A stretch of 64,000 bases of DNA from Bacteroidota bacterium (GTDB lineage Bacteria > Bacteroidota > Bacteroidia > Sphingobacteriales > Sphingobacteriaceae), in assembly GCA_018266915.1 (NCBI GenBank), contig JAFDZM010000061.1, positions 1 to 64,000 of the forward strand, given 5' to 3'. The position numbers and the translations under genes are program-made. The notes under the pieces are model-generated. The model ran no database searches. It was not told the DNA's origin and saw only the letters and a program-made list of their open reading frames with translations. This document shows positions 26,069 to 36,800 of this stretch, piece by piece (position 1 is the stretch's first letter; each line of letters opens with the position of its first letter).

Positions 26069-27048
26069 TATTCGAAGTGTTTTTTATTGCGGATCACCTT
26101 TTCAAGTGTCCAGGTTATATCTTCAGTTTTTGCTTCCGACCGTATCGGGCAGTCCTTCATGCGACAGTAATGACAGCATTGCGGTACGCAGGGATCGGTA
26201 TGGATAAACAATTCCGTTTTGGTCACCTGCTTATTGATCAGCTCGTCCACCCTTTTTACCTCGTCGTGTACTTGTATCAGATCCAAATAATTAGGAAGTG
26301 TTAAGTGACAATCAATATGAAGATCGTTACCATATTTCTGAGCCCTGAAGTTGTGTATGTCGATCCAGGGGTCTCTCCTTTTCTCATTTAATACGGCAAT
26401 TACTTTGGTCACTATGTCAAAATCTGTCTCATCCATTAACCCTGATACCGACTTGCGCACCAACTTATAACTGCTGTATAAAATATACAATGCCACAGCT
26501 ATAGACAAAGCACTATCGAGCCATAATATTTGAGTAAAATGGATGAGCAACAAACCAACAACTAATGCAGCACTCGTCATCATATCCGTTAACAAATGCC
26601 TGCCGTCAGCCTCAACTGTCATAGAGGGGATCGATTTTCCCCTTCTTATCATATAATAACCCAAAACTCCATTAACCAACCCAGTTGCTGCGATTATAAT
26701 TGAACCGGTAATCAGATCTTTAATCGGATGCGGGAAGAAAATATTGTAGGTTGATTTGAACAGGATAACTATTCCGGCTAACCCGATCAATCCGCCTTCA
26801 ATAAATACTGAGAAGAATTCCACTTTTCCGTGCCCGTATGGATGATTTTCATCACGTGGCTGTGCTGCCAGGTAAATGCTAAAAAAAGCAAATGAGCTCG
26901 CCAATACGTTCGTAATACTCTCGGCGGCGTCAGTTAACACAAAATTTGAGGAAGTTAGAAAGTAGGCGGCAAATTTTGCCAGCATTAAAACTGTGCCTGT
27001 AATCAGGGATATTAATATGATCCGCCTTTGTTCTTGCAAAATATTCAC
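26068..27048 (-). CDS. cation diffusion facilitator family transporter
   Basis: A 326-aa inner-membrane divalent-metal/H+ antiporter. About six TM segments lie within residues 10-205, with HPYGHGKVE near 72-80 and DGRHLLTDMMTS near 147-158 (HxxxD metal site). The first-site motif is VLTDAAESITNVL, with Glu and Asn at positions often His and Asp in zinc exporters, so metal choice is uncertain. The C-terminal domain ends in an unusual Cys/His-rich tail (CVPQCCHYCRMKDC). The start is GTG, 10 nt after TAACTTTG. It is the first gene of the bioA operon. Confidence 0.9.
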   Translation of the reverse strand: MNILQEQRRIILISLITGTVLMLAKFAAYFLTSSNFVLTDAAESITNVLASSFAFFSIYLAAQPRDENHPYGHGKVEFFSVFIEGGLIGLAGIVILFKSTYNIFFPHPIKDLITGSIIIAATGLVNGVLGYYMIRRGKSIPSMTVEADGRHLLTDMMTSAALVVGLLLIHFTQILWLDSALSIAVALYILYSSYKLVRKSVSGLMDETDFDIVTKVIAVLNEKRRDPWIDIHNFRAQKYGNDLHIDCHLTLPNYLDLIQVHDEVKRVDELINKQVTKTELFIHTDPCVPQCCHYCRMKDCPIRSEAKTEDITWTLEKVIRNKKHFE

Positions 27049-27058
27049 GATTTGCGCG

Positions 27059-27066
27059 CAAAGTTA
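27059..27066 (-). promoter_or_regulatory. candidate -7 element of the CDF-Nudix-bioA operon
   Basis: TAACTTTG on the minus strand, 10 nt before the GTG start, predicts a leader of about 5 nt. Confidence 0.45.
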
Positions 27067-27077
27067 GGTTTTGGAGC

Positions 27078-27204
27078 TGAAAGCTGAAAGCGTTTTTAAG
27101 CCGAAAGCAAAAGGTTAAAGCTGTTTTCAAGCTGCAACATCAGAGCGCTTGGTTTCTGAGCGGAAAATATTCTATAGCTTTCTGCTTTCGCCTTTCAGCT
27201 TTCA
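27078..27204. repeat. CTGAAAGCTGAAAG inverted repeat between divergent genes
   Basis: TGAAAGCTGAAAG (27078-27090) and CTTTCAGCTTTCA (27192-27204) are perfect 13-bp arms about 100 nt apart. Extra CCGAAAGC and GCTTTC units lie between. It occupies the divergent promoter region of the CDF operon and the aminotransferase gene. Confidence 0.6.
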
Positions 27205-27214
27205 CCTTATTTCC

Positions 27215-27222
27215 TATATTTG
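27215..27222 (+). promoter_or_regulatory. candidate -7 promoter element
   Basis: TATATTTG matches TAnnTTTG, 25 nt upstream of the ATG at 27248. Confidence 0.45.
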
Positions 27223-27247
27223 CGCCCGGAATAAAAATAAGTTAATT

Positions 27248-28441
27248 ATGAGCGCATTAAGTAACAGAATCAACAACCTTGCTGAGTCGGCAACTATCAA
27301 AATGGCAAAATTGGGCCGTGAGCTTGCTGCAAAAGGTGTTGATGTGATCAGCCTTAGTTTTGGCGAACCGGATTTTCATACCCCTGAGTACGTGAAGGAA
27401 GCGGCTAAGAAGGCCATGGATGAAAATTTCACCTATTACACACCAGTTTCAGGTTACCCTGAGCTGCGAAAGGCGATCTCTGCTAAACTTAAGAACGAAA
27501 ACGGCCTCGATTATGATTTCAGCCAGATCGTAGTTTCTACAGGCGCTAAACAGGCTATCGCCAATGCTGTGCTTTGTTTGGTTAACCCGGGGGAAGAAGT
27601 AATTATCCCAACCCCATATTGGGTATCCTACTCAGAAGTAGTAAAATTAGCTGAAGGCAAAAGCGTATTTATTGATACTACTGTTGAGCAAGATTTCAAA
27701 ATCACTCCTGAGCAGTTAGAGGCTGCTATCACGCCGAACACCAAACTTTTCATGTTCTCATCGCCTTGTAACCCTACTGGCAGTGTTTACAGCAAGGCAG
27801 AACTGGAAGGCCTGGCAAATGTATTTGAAAAACATCCGAACGTTTATATCCTTTCTGATGAGATATACGAGCACATCAACTTTGTGGACAAACATGAGTC
27901 AATTGCTCAGTTTGACAGTATTAAAGACCGTGTGATTATTATTAACGGTTTCTCTAAAGCATTTGCCATGACCGGCTGGAGAATTGGCTATACTGCATCG
28001 AACAAAGAGATAGCTGCTGCCTGTGATAAAATGCAGGGTCAGATCACCTCAGGTACGTGCTCAATTACTCAAAAGGCTGGAGTTGCTGCAAGCGAAGGCG
28101 GTTTGGAAAGCGTGCTGAAAATGCGTGAGCAATTCAGAAAACGCCGCGACCTGGTGTATGGATTATTAAAAGATATCCCGGGCGTTCATGTAAACCTGCC
28201 TGATGGCGCATTCTATTTCTTCCCTAATGTGACTGCATTCTTCGGCAAAAGCTATAATGGCAATACCATTAAAGATGCTGATGAATTAAGCATATTCCTG
28301 CTGGAAGAAGCACATGTTGCTACTGTAGGTGGTGATTCATTTGGCGACCCTAAATCTATCCGTATATCTTATGCTGCTGCTGAAGATAAATTGGTTGAAG
28401 CAATGAAAAGAATAAAAGCTGCTTTGGCAAAGTTGAGCTAA
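27248..28441 (+). CDS. class I pyridoxal-phosphate aminotransferase, aspartate aminotransferase type
   Basis: A cytoplasmic 397-aa aminotransferase of the Ib subgroup, expected to interconvert aspartate and oxaloacetate with 2-oxoglutarate. Landmarks are SFGEPDFHTP near residue 35, YTPVSGYPELR, SPCNPTGSVY, ILSDEIYEHI and the PLP lysine in NGFSKAFAMTGWRIGY. The ATG at 27248 follows a promoter-like element and gives the usual N-terminus (SALSNRINNLAESAT). The open frame back to 27149 runs through the repeat region and is not used. A strong terminator follows. Confidence 0.93.
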   Translation: MSALSNRINNLAESATIKMAKLGRELAAKGVDVISLSFGEPDFHTPEYVKEAAKKAMDENFTYYTPVSGYPELRKAISAKLKNENGLDYDFSQIVVSTGAKQAIANAVLCLVNPGEEVIIPTPYWVSYSEVVKLAEGKSVFIDTTVEQDFKITPEQLEAAITPNTKLFMFSSPCNPTGSVYSKAELEGLANVFEKHPNVYILSDEIYEHINFVDKHESIAQFDSIKDRVIIINGFSKAFAMTGWRIGYTASNKEIAAACDKMQGQITSGTCSITQKAGVAASEGGLESVLKMREQFRKRRDLVYGLLKDIPGVHVNLPDGAFYFFPNVTAFFGKSYNGNTIKDADELSIFLLEEAHVATVGGDSFGDPKSIRISYAAAEDKLVEAMKRIKAALAKLS

Positions 28442-28462
28442 GAAGTAGTTTATGAAATAAGG

Positions 28463-28493
28463 AAGCCCGTTGCGACATCGCAGCGGGCTTTTT
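28463..28493. terminator. bidirectional terminator
   Basis: AAGCCCGTTGCGA (28463-28475) pairs with TCGCAGCGGGCTT (28478-28490), with one G-U and a 2-nt loop, followed by TTT. It lies between convergent genes. Confidence 0.9.
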
Positions 28494-28512
28494 GCTTAAA
28501 GTAAAATTTTGT

Positions 28513-29070
28513 TTACAGAGTGAATCCGTAAGCAACGCGTAAATTAACTAAGCCGTAGTTTACACCACCGCCAGATAAGTTCTCGTAACGGGCGCCTATA
28601 TCCCATGAATGATTAGCCCAGCCTAACCCCGGTGATAACAACAATCTTGTACCACCACCTGAAGCTGTTTCAAATCCGGCACCGGCTTCACCACTCACAT
28701 AAATTGGTGAATTAAAAAACACTTTGGCACCAGCTTTTACCGGTATCAAACCAAAATTTGGAGCTTTAGCAGTAACGCTAGTTACACCAGTTCCTGAAAC
28801 GATGGTGGCGGTGTAATCTTTGCCAAAAAAGTTATAATAACCGGAGGTTAACATAATAGCCACGTTTTTGTCAATTCCGTATTGTAAGCGAGCAGTACCA
28901 CCCAAGTCCCAGCTGGAAGTGTTATGGATATCGCCGGTTGGCAAACCACCTTCAACACCGATCCCTAAACGCCATGCGCTTTTGTCTACGGTTTGTGCTT
29001 TTACATTCGTTGCGAAAAATATAGCTATGGCTGTACCAGCGATAGCCATCAGTTTAGTTACTTTTTTCAT
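28513..29070 (-). CDS. outer-membrane beta-barrel protein
   Basis: A 185-aa secreted protein with a Sec signal peptide (MKKVTKLMAIAGTAIAIFFATNVKAQT). The mature part has alternating hydrophobic strands with aromatic girdles (RLGIGVEGGLPTGD, LTSGYYNFFGKDY, SWDIGARYENLSGGG) and ends in a strand (LVNLRVAYGFTL) with a terminal hydrophobic residue typical of OmpW/OmpA-like barrels. It is probably an 8-strand barrel. Function unknown. Confidence 0.82.
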   Translation of the reverse strand: MKKVTKLMAIAGTAIAIFFATNVKAQTVDKSAWRLGIGVEGGLPTGDIHNTSSWDLGGTARLQYGIDKNVAIMLTSGYYNFFGKDYTATIVSGTGVTSVTAKAPNFGLIPVKAGAKVFFNSPIYVSGEAGAGFETASGGGTRLLLSPGLGWANHSWDIGARYENLSGGGVNYGLVNLRVAYGFTL

Positions 29071-29431
29071 TGTTGTTGTGTTTGGTTAACTAATAAATGG
29101 TTTATGTTAATGCCCCTTTTACAAATATTTTGCCATTGTGATCTTTTCGGGCATCCTTCTGCAAAGTAACGAAAGTTATTAAGATATATTATTAACAAAT
29201 GTTAATATGTTAAAATATTGTAGGACAGTATTTTTGATGGACCAAGTATAAACTCATCCAAAATCAAATGATTATCAATGATTTTTAATGATGTGATAAT
29301 ACAACATGCTGTTTGTACAGTATTGCAGAAGCTTGGTGTTCTATTTGCAAGGCATATTTTCAACCTATAATAGTGCCACTAAATGCAAAAGGCCCTTATT
29401 GGGCCTTTAGATATTTTATAATAATTAAACT
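29071..29431. other. intergenic region, AT-rich
   Basis: A 361-nt gap holding the upstream region of the barrel gene and, at 29388-29408, the terminator of the efflux operon. No gene, RNA structure or repeat was recognised in the rest. Confidence 0.6.
29388..29408 (-). terminator. terminator of the RND efflux operon
   Basis: AAAGGCCC (29388-29395) and GGGCCTTT (29401-29408) form a perfect stem with a 5-nt loop. Read on the minus strand it is followed by TTTTGC and lies 23 nt after the RND stop. Confidence 0.75.
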
Positions 29432-32400
29432 TTATACCTCTGCATCTCTATCCGGATCAGGCTTGTAATTCTTCTGCAATTCAGCTAACTGCTTTTTCCC
29501 ATACGCTGCCCTTGTTATCAGGTAAAATAAAACCGGCACAATAAATATAGCCAATGAAGTCGCTGCAAGCATACCGCCGAATACCGTCCATCCAATAGTT
29601 TGTCTTGCCTGAGCACCAGCTCCGGACGCCACTAATAATGGGCCTACACCCAATATAAAGGCCATGGATGTCATAATGATCGGGCGCAAACGCAGCTTAA
29701 CTGCTTCAAGTGTTGCTTTTTCCAATTCCATTCCCCTATCCACGCGCTCTTTAGCAAACTCCACGATCAGGATCGCATTCTTTGCTGCCAAACCGATTAG
29801 CGTAATCAAACCGATTTGTGCATAAACGTTATTGTCGAGACCTTTATTAAACGGTAAACTTAAAAACAATATGGCCCCGAACGCGCCTAATGGTACAGCG
29901 AGCAGCACAGAAAAAGGTACAGACCAGCTTTCATACAAAGCAGCCAGGAACAGGAATACAAACCCAATGGACAGCATAAAGATGTACACTGTCTTCGATC
30001 CGGATAAAATTTCCTCGCGGCTCAACCCGGAGAACTCATACCCATAACCTTCAGGTAGTGTCTTGGCAGCTACTTCCTGCAAAGCTTTAATAGCGTCGCC
30101 ACTACTGAAGCCTTCGGCAGAGTTACCGTCAATTTCAGCTGATCTAAACAGGTTATAGTGGGATATTAATGGTGCATTCTCGATCATCTTATAGGATGTA
30201 ACCGTACTTAATGGCACCATTTGTCCGGCCTGGTTACGAACAAAGTATTGCCCGAGGCTCTCGATGTTAGTACGATAATTTGTATCAGCCTGAGCTACTA
30301 CGTGGAAGTTACGGCCGTAAATGGTAAAATCGTTTACAAAATAACTACCCATATAGGTTTGCAGGGCAGCATTGATATCGGATATCGCTACCCCTAACCT
30401 TTTCGCTTTTTCGCGGTCGATAGTTAATTGATAAGCAGGTGTATGCGCAGTAAAAAAGGAGAATGCTTTAGATATCTCTTTTCTTTTTCTTAACTCAGCT
30501 AAGAAGCTCTGGAGCGTATTTTCAAAGTCTTTGATACTGCCGCCGGCTTGCTTTTGTTCGAGTATGAACGAGAAACCTGCAGTACTACCCAAACCCGGTA
30601 TAGCCGGAGGCGGAATAACTACCACATTAGCCTCTTTAAACTTGGCGAATTTCTGCTGGATTTTAGCTACAACTGCAAACACCTGGTGTTGCTTCCCTTC
30701 CCGCTGGTCCCATGGTTTGAGCTGACAGAATATTGTACCACTATTCGATTTACTTGCAAAGCTCACTGCATTCAAACCACCCAAAGCTGCATAATGCCCT
30801 ATCTCAGGAATACTATCCAGCGTTTTCATCATCTCATGTAAAACGGTTACACTTCGTTGGGTTGATGATGCTTCAGGCAGATCGTAAGTTACATATACAC
30901 GACCATCATCTTCCGTTGGGATAAAGCCGGTCGGCTTATGTTGAAATAGCAAAATAGTACCTACGATAATACATACCAGAACGATGATGACAAATTTCGA
31001 GTTCTTAATACCCCTGTCTACAGTATTCCTGTATCGTCCTGTTACCCTTCCAAACCATTGGTTGAATTTGAAGAAGAACCGATCCAGCCCTTTTGATTTT
31101 TCGTCCAGCTTATGCGGGCGCAGAATTAAAGTACACAATGCAGGGGTTAACGATAACGCAACAAAGGCCGAAATCAATACAGATATCGCTATAGTGATGG
31201 CAAACTGCTGATAAAGGCGCCCTACTATACCCGGAACGAATCCTACCGGCACAAACACGGCAGCCAATATTAATGCTATTGCTATTACCGGCGCAGATAT
31301 ATCCTGCATAGCATGGCTTGTAGCTTCCTTGGGCGACAAACCTTCCTCATCCATATAATGCTGAACAGCTTCAACTACTACAATAGCGTCGTCAACAACG
31401 ATACCGATGGCCAGCACGAACCCAAATAACGTTAACGTATTAATTGTAAAATGTAAGGGTATAAAAAATATAAAAGTACCAATAATAGATACCGGTATAG
31501 CCAGAACAGGTATAAGCGTAGTGCGCCAGCTTTGCAGGAACAGGAATACAACAAAAACCACCAGTGTAAGTGCGATCAACAAAGTAACTACCACCTCATG
31601 GACTGATACCCGAACAACTGTCACTGACTCGAACGGTACTACATAATCCACATCCGTAGGGAATGTTTTTTTCAACTGCTCCATTGTGGCAAACACGTTA
31701 TCGGCAGTTTCAAGCGCATTACTATTTGGTGCCTGGTATATTAATAGGTACGATGCTCTTTTTCCATCAACAAATGAGTTACCTGCATAATTGAATTTAC
31801 CCAGTTCAACACGGGCCACATCTTTTAAATGAACAATGGCTCCATTGCCTGGTTGCGTTCTCACGATAATATTGGAAAACTCTTGCGGTGTCGTCAATCG
31901 GCCATTAACCAATATAGTATACTCAAAGCTTTGATTTTTTTCCTGCGGAGTTGAGCCTACCGAACCGGCTGCAATCTGGGCATTTTGTTCCTGGATAGCT
32001 GCAGTTACATCATTGGCCGTCATTCCTAAAGCAGCCAGTTTATCCGGCTTAAGCCATATACGCATACTAAAGTCATCAGCCCGGGTAAATACGTCGCCCA
32101 CACCTTTGGCACGCAAAAGCGCATCACGAACAAAAACGTTGGTAAAGTTATCGAGGAATGGAACTGTGTGTGATCCTTTCGGAGCAAAGATAGCCACCAG
32201 CATCAGGATACTGGGGTTACGTTTACGGGTTATGATACCAATACGCTGAACATCCTGTGGTAAAGTTGGGGTTGCAATACCAACACGGTTCTGTACGTCG
32301 AGGGCAGCAACATTAATATCCGTACCTACTTCAAAGTTCACCGTCATACTCATCTGCCCATTGCTTGTACTATTACTTTGCAGGTAAGTCATCCCGGGTG

Positions 32401-32617
32401 TACCGTTTACCTGGACTTCTATAGGCGTGGCTACAGTTTGTTCAACTGTTTGCGCATCGGCACCGGTATAGGTTGTAGATATATTAACTGTAGGCGGTGT
32501 AATTTCCGGATACTGGCCAATAGCAAGGTTGGTGATGGATAATATACCCACCGCGACTATCACCAGTGAAATAACTATGGCTGTAACGGGTCGTTTTATA
32601 AAAGTATCTGCGATCAT
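29432..32617 (-). CDS. RND multidrug efflux permease (AcrB/MexB-like, HAE1)
   Basis: A proton-driven inner-membrane efflux pump of 1061 aa with 12 TM segments in two halves. The N-terminus (MIADTFIKRPVTAIVISLV) and the GQYPEITPPTV segment are family landmarks. D409/D410 in GIVVDDAIVVVEAV align with the AcrB proton-relay pair D407/D408. The second half repeats the pattern (GLAAKNAILIVEFA). It is the last gene of a TolC-MFP-RND operon with 28 nt to the adaptor gene. Substrates (drugs, detergents, dyes) cannot be predicted. Confidence 0.96.
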   Translation of the reverse strand: MIADTFIKRPVTAIVISLVIVAVGILSITNLAIGQYPEITPPTVNISTTYTGADAQTVEQTVATPIEVQVNGTPGMTYLQSNSTSNGQMSMTVNFEVGTDINVAALDVQNRVGIATPTLPQDVQRIGIITRKRNPSILMLVAIFAPKGSHTVPFLDNFTNVFVRDALLRAKGVGDVFTRADDFSMRIWLKPDKLAALGMTANDVTAAIQEQNAQIAAGSVGSTPQEKNQSFEYTILVNGRLTTPQEFSNIIVRTQPGNGAIVHLKDVARVELGKFNYAGNSFVDGKRASYLLIYQAPNSNALETADNVFATMEQLKKTFPTDVDYVVPFESVTVVRVSVHEVVVTLLIALTLVVFVVFLFLQSWRTTLIPVLAIPVSIIGTFIFFIPLHFTINTLTLFGFVLAIGIVVDDAIVVVEAVQHYMDEEGLSPKEATSHAMQDISAPVIAIALILAAVFVPVGFVPGIVGRLYQQFAITIAISVLISAFVALSLTPALCTLILRPHKLDEKSKGLDRFFFKFNQWFGRVTGRYRNTVDRGIKNSKFVIIVLVCIIVGTILLFQHKPTGFIPTEDDGRVYVTYDLPEASSTQRSVTVLHEMMKTLDSIPEIGHYAALGGLNAVSFASKSNSGTIFCQLKPWDQREGKQHQVFAVVAKIQQKFAKFKEANVVVIPPPAIPGLGSTAGFSFILEQKQAGGSIKDFENTLQSFLAELRKRKEISKAFSFFTAHTPAYQLTIDREKAKRLGVAISDINAALQTYMGSYFVNDFTIYGRNFHVVAQADTNYRTNIESLGQYFVRNQAGQMVPLSTVTSYKMIENAPLISHYNLFRSAEIDGNSAEGFSSGDAIKALQEVAAKTLPEGYGYEFSGLSREEILSGSKTVYIFMLSIGFVFLFLAALYESWSVPFSVLLAVPLGAFGAILFLSLPFNKGLDNNVYAQIGLITLIGLAAKNAILIVEFAKERVDRGMELEKATLEAVKLRLRPIIMTSMAFILGVGPLLVASGAGAQARQTIGWTVFGGMLAATSLAIFIVPVLFYLITRAAYGKKQLAELQKNYKPDPDRDAEV

Positions 32618-32645
32618 TCCTGTTTGTTTTTAGAAAAAGCCTCTG

Positions 32646-33803
32646 TTATTTACTTTGTTTTGGCGGTCCTTGCTGACCGGTTGCACCTGTTCCACCCTGC
32701 GCCCCGGCAGGATTACCCAAAGTAATTTTTCCACCATCACGAAGGCGCTGGAAACCATCGGTTATTATCTTGTCGCCTTCATTCACTCCTGATAGCACAA
32801 CCACATCGGTACCTACATGAGGCCCTAATTGCACTTTATGTTGTTTGGCAATAGTATCCTGGCTCACAAATACAAAGAACTCTCCCATCTGCTCTATCAG
32901 GGATTTAGCTGGTATCAATATTCTTTGTCCCGAACCTGCATTAAGCACTTTCACCACACAACTCATTCCATCCTTCAGCTCATCTTTTTCATTAGGATAT
33001 TCAACCCTTACTTTAATAGTACCGGTCTGATTATTTACTCCGCGATCAATTGCCAGTATTTTTCCAGGCTTATTATAAGTAGTAATGCCATCTGATAGTT
33101 GCAATCTGAAGGTAGAATCGGTTGTTTTTTTCTGCAAGCCATAAAAACGATCGATATCCTGCTCACCTATTACAATGTCAACACCTATCGGGTTTTCGCT
33201 TGAAATTGTATTCAATAATGTAGTACCCGGAGAAACCTGCGCACCCAACTTAACCTGCGAAATACCAATACGACCTGTGAATGGTGCTGTTATTATCGAG
33301 TAAGAAAGATCAGTTTTTGCTGATAATATGCCAGCTTTTGCTACCGACACCTGGCTTTTTGCAGCTTCATAAGCTGCCTGCGCCTGGTCAACAGTCTGCC
33401 TTGCAACCGCATCTTCCTTTTGAAGATAATTATAACGATCAATATCTTTCTGTGCCTTTACAAGATTAGCTTGAGCGCTTTCCAGGTTAGCTACTGCCTG
33501 ATCATAAGCCGCTACATATTTACGACGGTCTATCTCATAAAGCTCTTTACCTTTCTGCACCACCTCACCCTCTTTAAAAAATATCCCGGTAATAAAGCCC
33601 GCCACCTGGCTCCGCAATTCAACCGAATTTAAAGCAACTACTGTTCCTTGGAATTGGTCATAATAAACAGCGTCGGCTTTCCTTGCCTCAGCAACTGCAA
33701 CCGGTGTTGGTGGTAAGGGTGCATTTTGGTTTGATGGCGCCTTGCATGCTGATATAGCCAATAATGCTAATAAACCTGCCTGATATATGTATTTATGCTT
33801 CAT
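32646..33803 (-). CDS. RND periplasmic adaptor (membrane fusion) lipoprotein
   Basis: A 385-aa periplasmic adaptor linking the RND pump to TolC. The lipobox is AISAC with C20. In order: barrel-sandwich half (VVALNSVELRSQVAGFITGIFFKEGEVVQKG), a coiled-coil hairpin (about 95-165, DQAVANLESAQANLVKAQKDIDRYNY), the second lipoyl half (IITAPFTGRIGISQVKLGAQV) and beta-barrel domain. The C-terminus is Gly/Gln-rich (GGTGATGQQGPPKQSK). It is the middle gene of the efflux operon. Confidence 0.95.
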   Translation of the reverse strand: MKHKYIYQAGLLALLAISACKAPSNQNAPLPPTPVAVAEARKADAVYYDQFQGTVVALNSVELRSQVAGFITGIFFKEGEVVQKGKELYEIDRRKYVAAYDQAVANLESAQANLVKAQKDIDRYNYLQKEDAVARQTVDQAQAAYEAAKSQVSVAKAGILSAKTDLSYSIITAPFTGRIGISQVKLGAQVSPGTTLLNTISSENPIGVDIVIGEQDIDRFYGLQKKTTDSTFRLQLSDGITTYNKPGKILAIDRGVNNQTGTIKVRVEYPNEKDELKDGMSCVVKVLNAGSGQRILIPAKSLIEQMGEFFVFVSQDTIAKQHKVQLGPHVGTDVVVLSGVNEGDKIITDGFQRLRDGGKITLGNPAGAQGGTGATGQQGPPKQSK

Positions 33804-33834
33804 CGATGGTATATAAATAAGGTTGAATGTTTAT

Positions 33835-35169
33835 TTAGTTTTGTTGTACGGATAGTGTCCCTAATGCTTTTTGAAGATCGATTTTACTCGATAACACCTG
33901 GAACAAGGCATTATAATAATTAAGCTCAGCAGTTCTCAGGTCAGACTGCGCAACGATCACATCAAGGTATATCTTAACGCCTTCCCTGTATTGCAGGCTT
34001 ACTACGTGATACACATCCTTTGCCAGGCTTACATTCTCCTTCAGGAACTGCAGGTTGGTATAATTACTCTTATAACTTGCCAGTGCCTGCACATATTCTG
34101 TGTTGATTGTATTCCTTGCGTTGGTAATGTCCAGGTCTGTCCGGTCGGATTGCAAACGTGCCTTGCTTAAATTTTGTAATCTTTTATTTCCCTGGAATAT
34201 TGGCAAAGTAAGTGACAGTCCAACATACGCGTTCGGGAATGATTTATTATAAAGAGTTGAAAAGCTATCGCTCAAATAATATAGGTTATAAACGCCTGTT
34301 GCTGATAACGACGGCAGAAAGCCCCATTTATAATAGTTTACGTTTACATTCTGCAGGCTTTTTTGCGTTTGCAATAACTGGTACTCTATGCGGTTATTGT
34401 AGTCCAGTCTCTGGTTGGTATCGGCTATAGCTTCTGTTTCAAAACGTGCAGAATCATAAGACAGGGTAAGCTGGCTGTTCGCACCTAAGCCCATTATTTG
34501 TTTCAGATAAGCCGCTTTACTTTTAATTGCTTCTTCAGTTTGCTTGCGCGAAGCCAGTGAATTGTTTAGTGCTATGGTAGCCTGCTTATAATCCGTTTTG
34601 TCAACTACGCCGGCATTATATTGAGATTTGGCATCCTTAAGACTTCTTTGCAGCCTCAGGATATCTTCGTTCAGAATATCCAGTTGTTTTTGTGATAATA
34701 GGACATCGAAAAAGGCCTTGCTTACATCAGCCACCACATTAATCTGGCTGCTTGTGGTGTTTTGTTTGTAATATAAGCGTGAATACTTGGCCGCTTTGGC
34801 CGCCTGCAGTACATCATTATTATATATTACCTGGTTAGCCTGCAAGCCCAGAGTTGAAATGTTATCAATATTACCGGTATTTGTTGAGCTACCACTTGAA
34901 GGTACTATCGGAGAACCTTTAAAGTAATAATCATATAATCCCGAGCCGGTTACTTGTGGCAACCATGCAGAAAGACTGATTTTAATATCACGCTCGTTTA
35001 TGGCCTCATCTATAGACGCCTGTCTAACCGCCGGCTGGTTTTTTAGTGCAAACTCCACACATTGTTTTAGTGTAACTACTTTTAAAGAAGTATCAATATT
35101 GGTTTGACCAAAAACAATAAAGGGGAAGAATAGTATAAATAGGTATAGTGTGTAGGTTTTTTTTGACAT
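33835..35169 (-). CDS. TolC-family outer-membrane efflux protein
   Basis: A 444-aa outer-membrane channel component. A Sec signal peptide (residues 1-21, ending VFGQT) precedes two OEP repeats with long helices (DISLSAWLPQV-type segment near residue 50, and LDVIVAQSDLRTAELNYYNALFQVL at the C-terminal repeat). It is the first gene of the three-gene efflux operon, 31 nt before the adaptor gene. No TetR or AraR regulator is adjacent. Confidence 0.94.
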   Translation of the reverse strand: MSKKTYTLYLFILFFPFIVFGQTNIDTSLKVVTLKQCVEFALKNQPAVRQASIDEAINERDIKISLSAWLPQVTGSGLYDYYFKGSPIVPSSGSSTNTGNIDNISTLGLQANQVIYNNDVLQAAKAAKYSRLYYKQNTTSSQINVVADVSKAFFDVLLSQKQLDILNEDILRLQRSLKDAKSQYNAGVVDKTDYKQATIALNNSLASRKQTEEAIKSKAAYLKQIMGLGANSQLTLSYDSARFETEAIADTNQRLDYNNRIEYQLLQTQKSLQNVNVNYYKWGFLPSLSATGVYNLYYLSDSFSTLYNKSFPNAYVGLSLTLPIFQGNKRLQNLSKARLQSDRTDLDITNARNTINTEYVQALASYKSNYTNLQFLKENVSLAKDVYHVVSLQYREGVKIYLDVIVAQSDLRTAELNYYNALFQVLSSKIDLQKALGTLSVQQN

Positions 35170-36719
<1,550 letters not shown>

Positions 36720-36728
36720 AAGAAGCAA

Positions 36729-36761
36729 TCATCCTGGTAAAATTACCGGGATGACTTTTTT
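36729..36761 (+). terminator. terminator or attenuator after spt
   Basis: TCATCCTGGTAA (36729-36740) pairs with TTACCGGGATGA (36743-36754), with one G-U and a 2-nt loop, followed by C and six T. It lies 9 nt after spt and 40 nt before the next gene of the same pathway. Confidence 0.8.
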
Positions 36762-36800
36762 AATACCAATTTTTCAAAACCAACTAAACCCAGTACCCCA

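Noticed and set aside
27149..27247. 33-residue N-terminal extension of the aminotransferase
   Set aside because: It runs through the CTGAAAGC repeat and the promoter-like TATATTTG; the family starts at the ATG at 27248.
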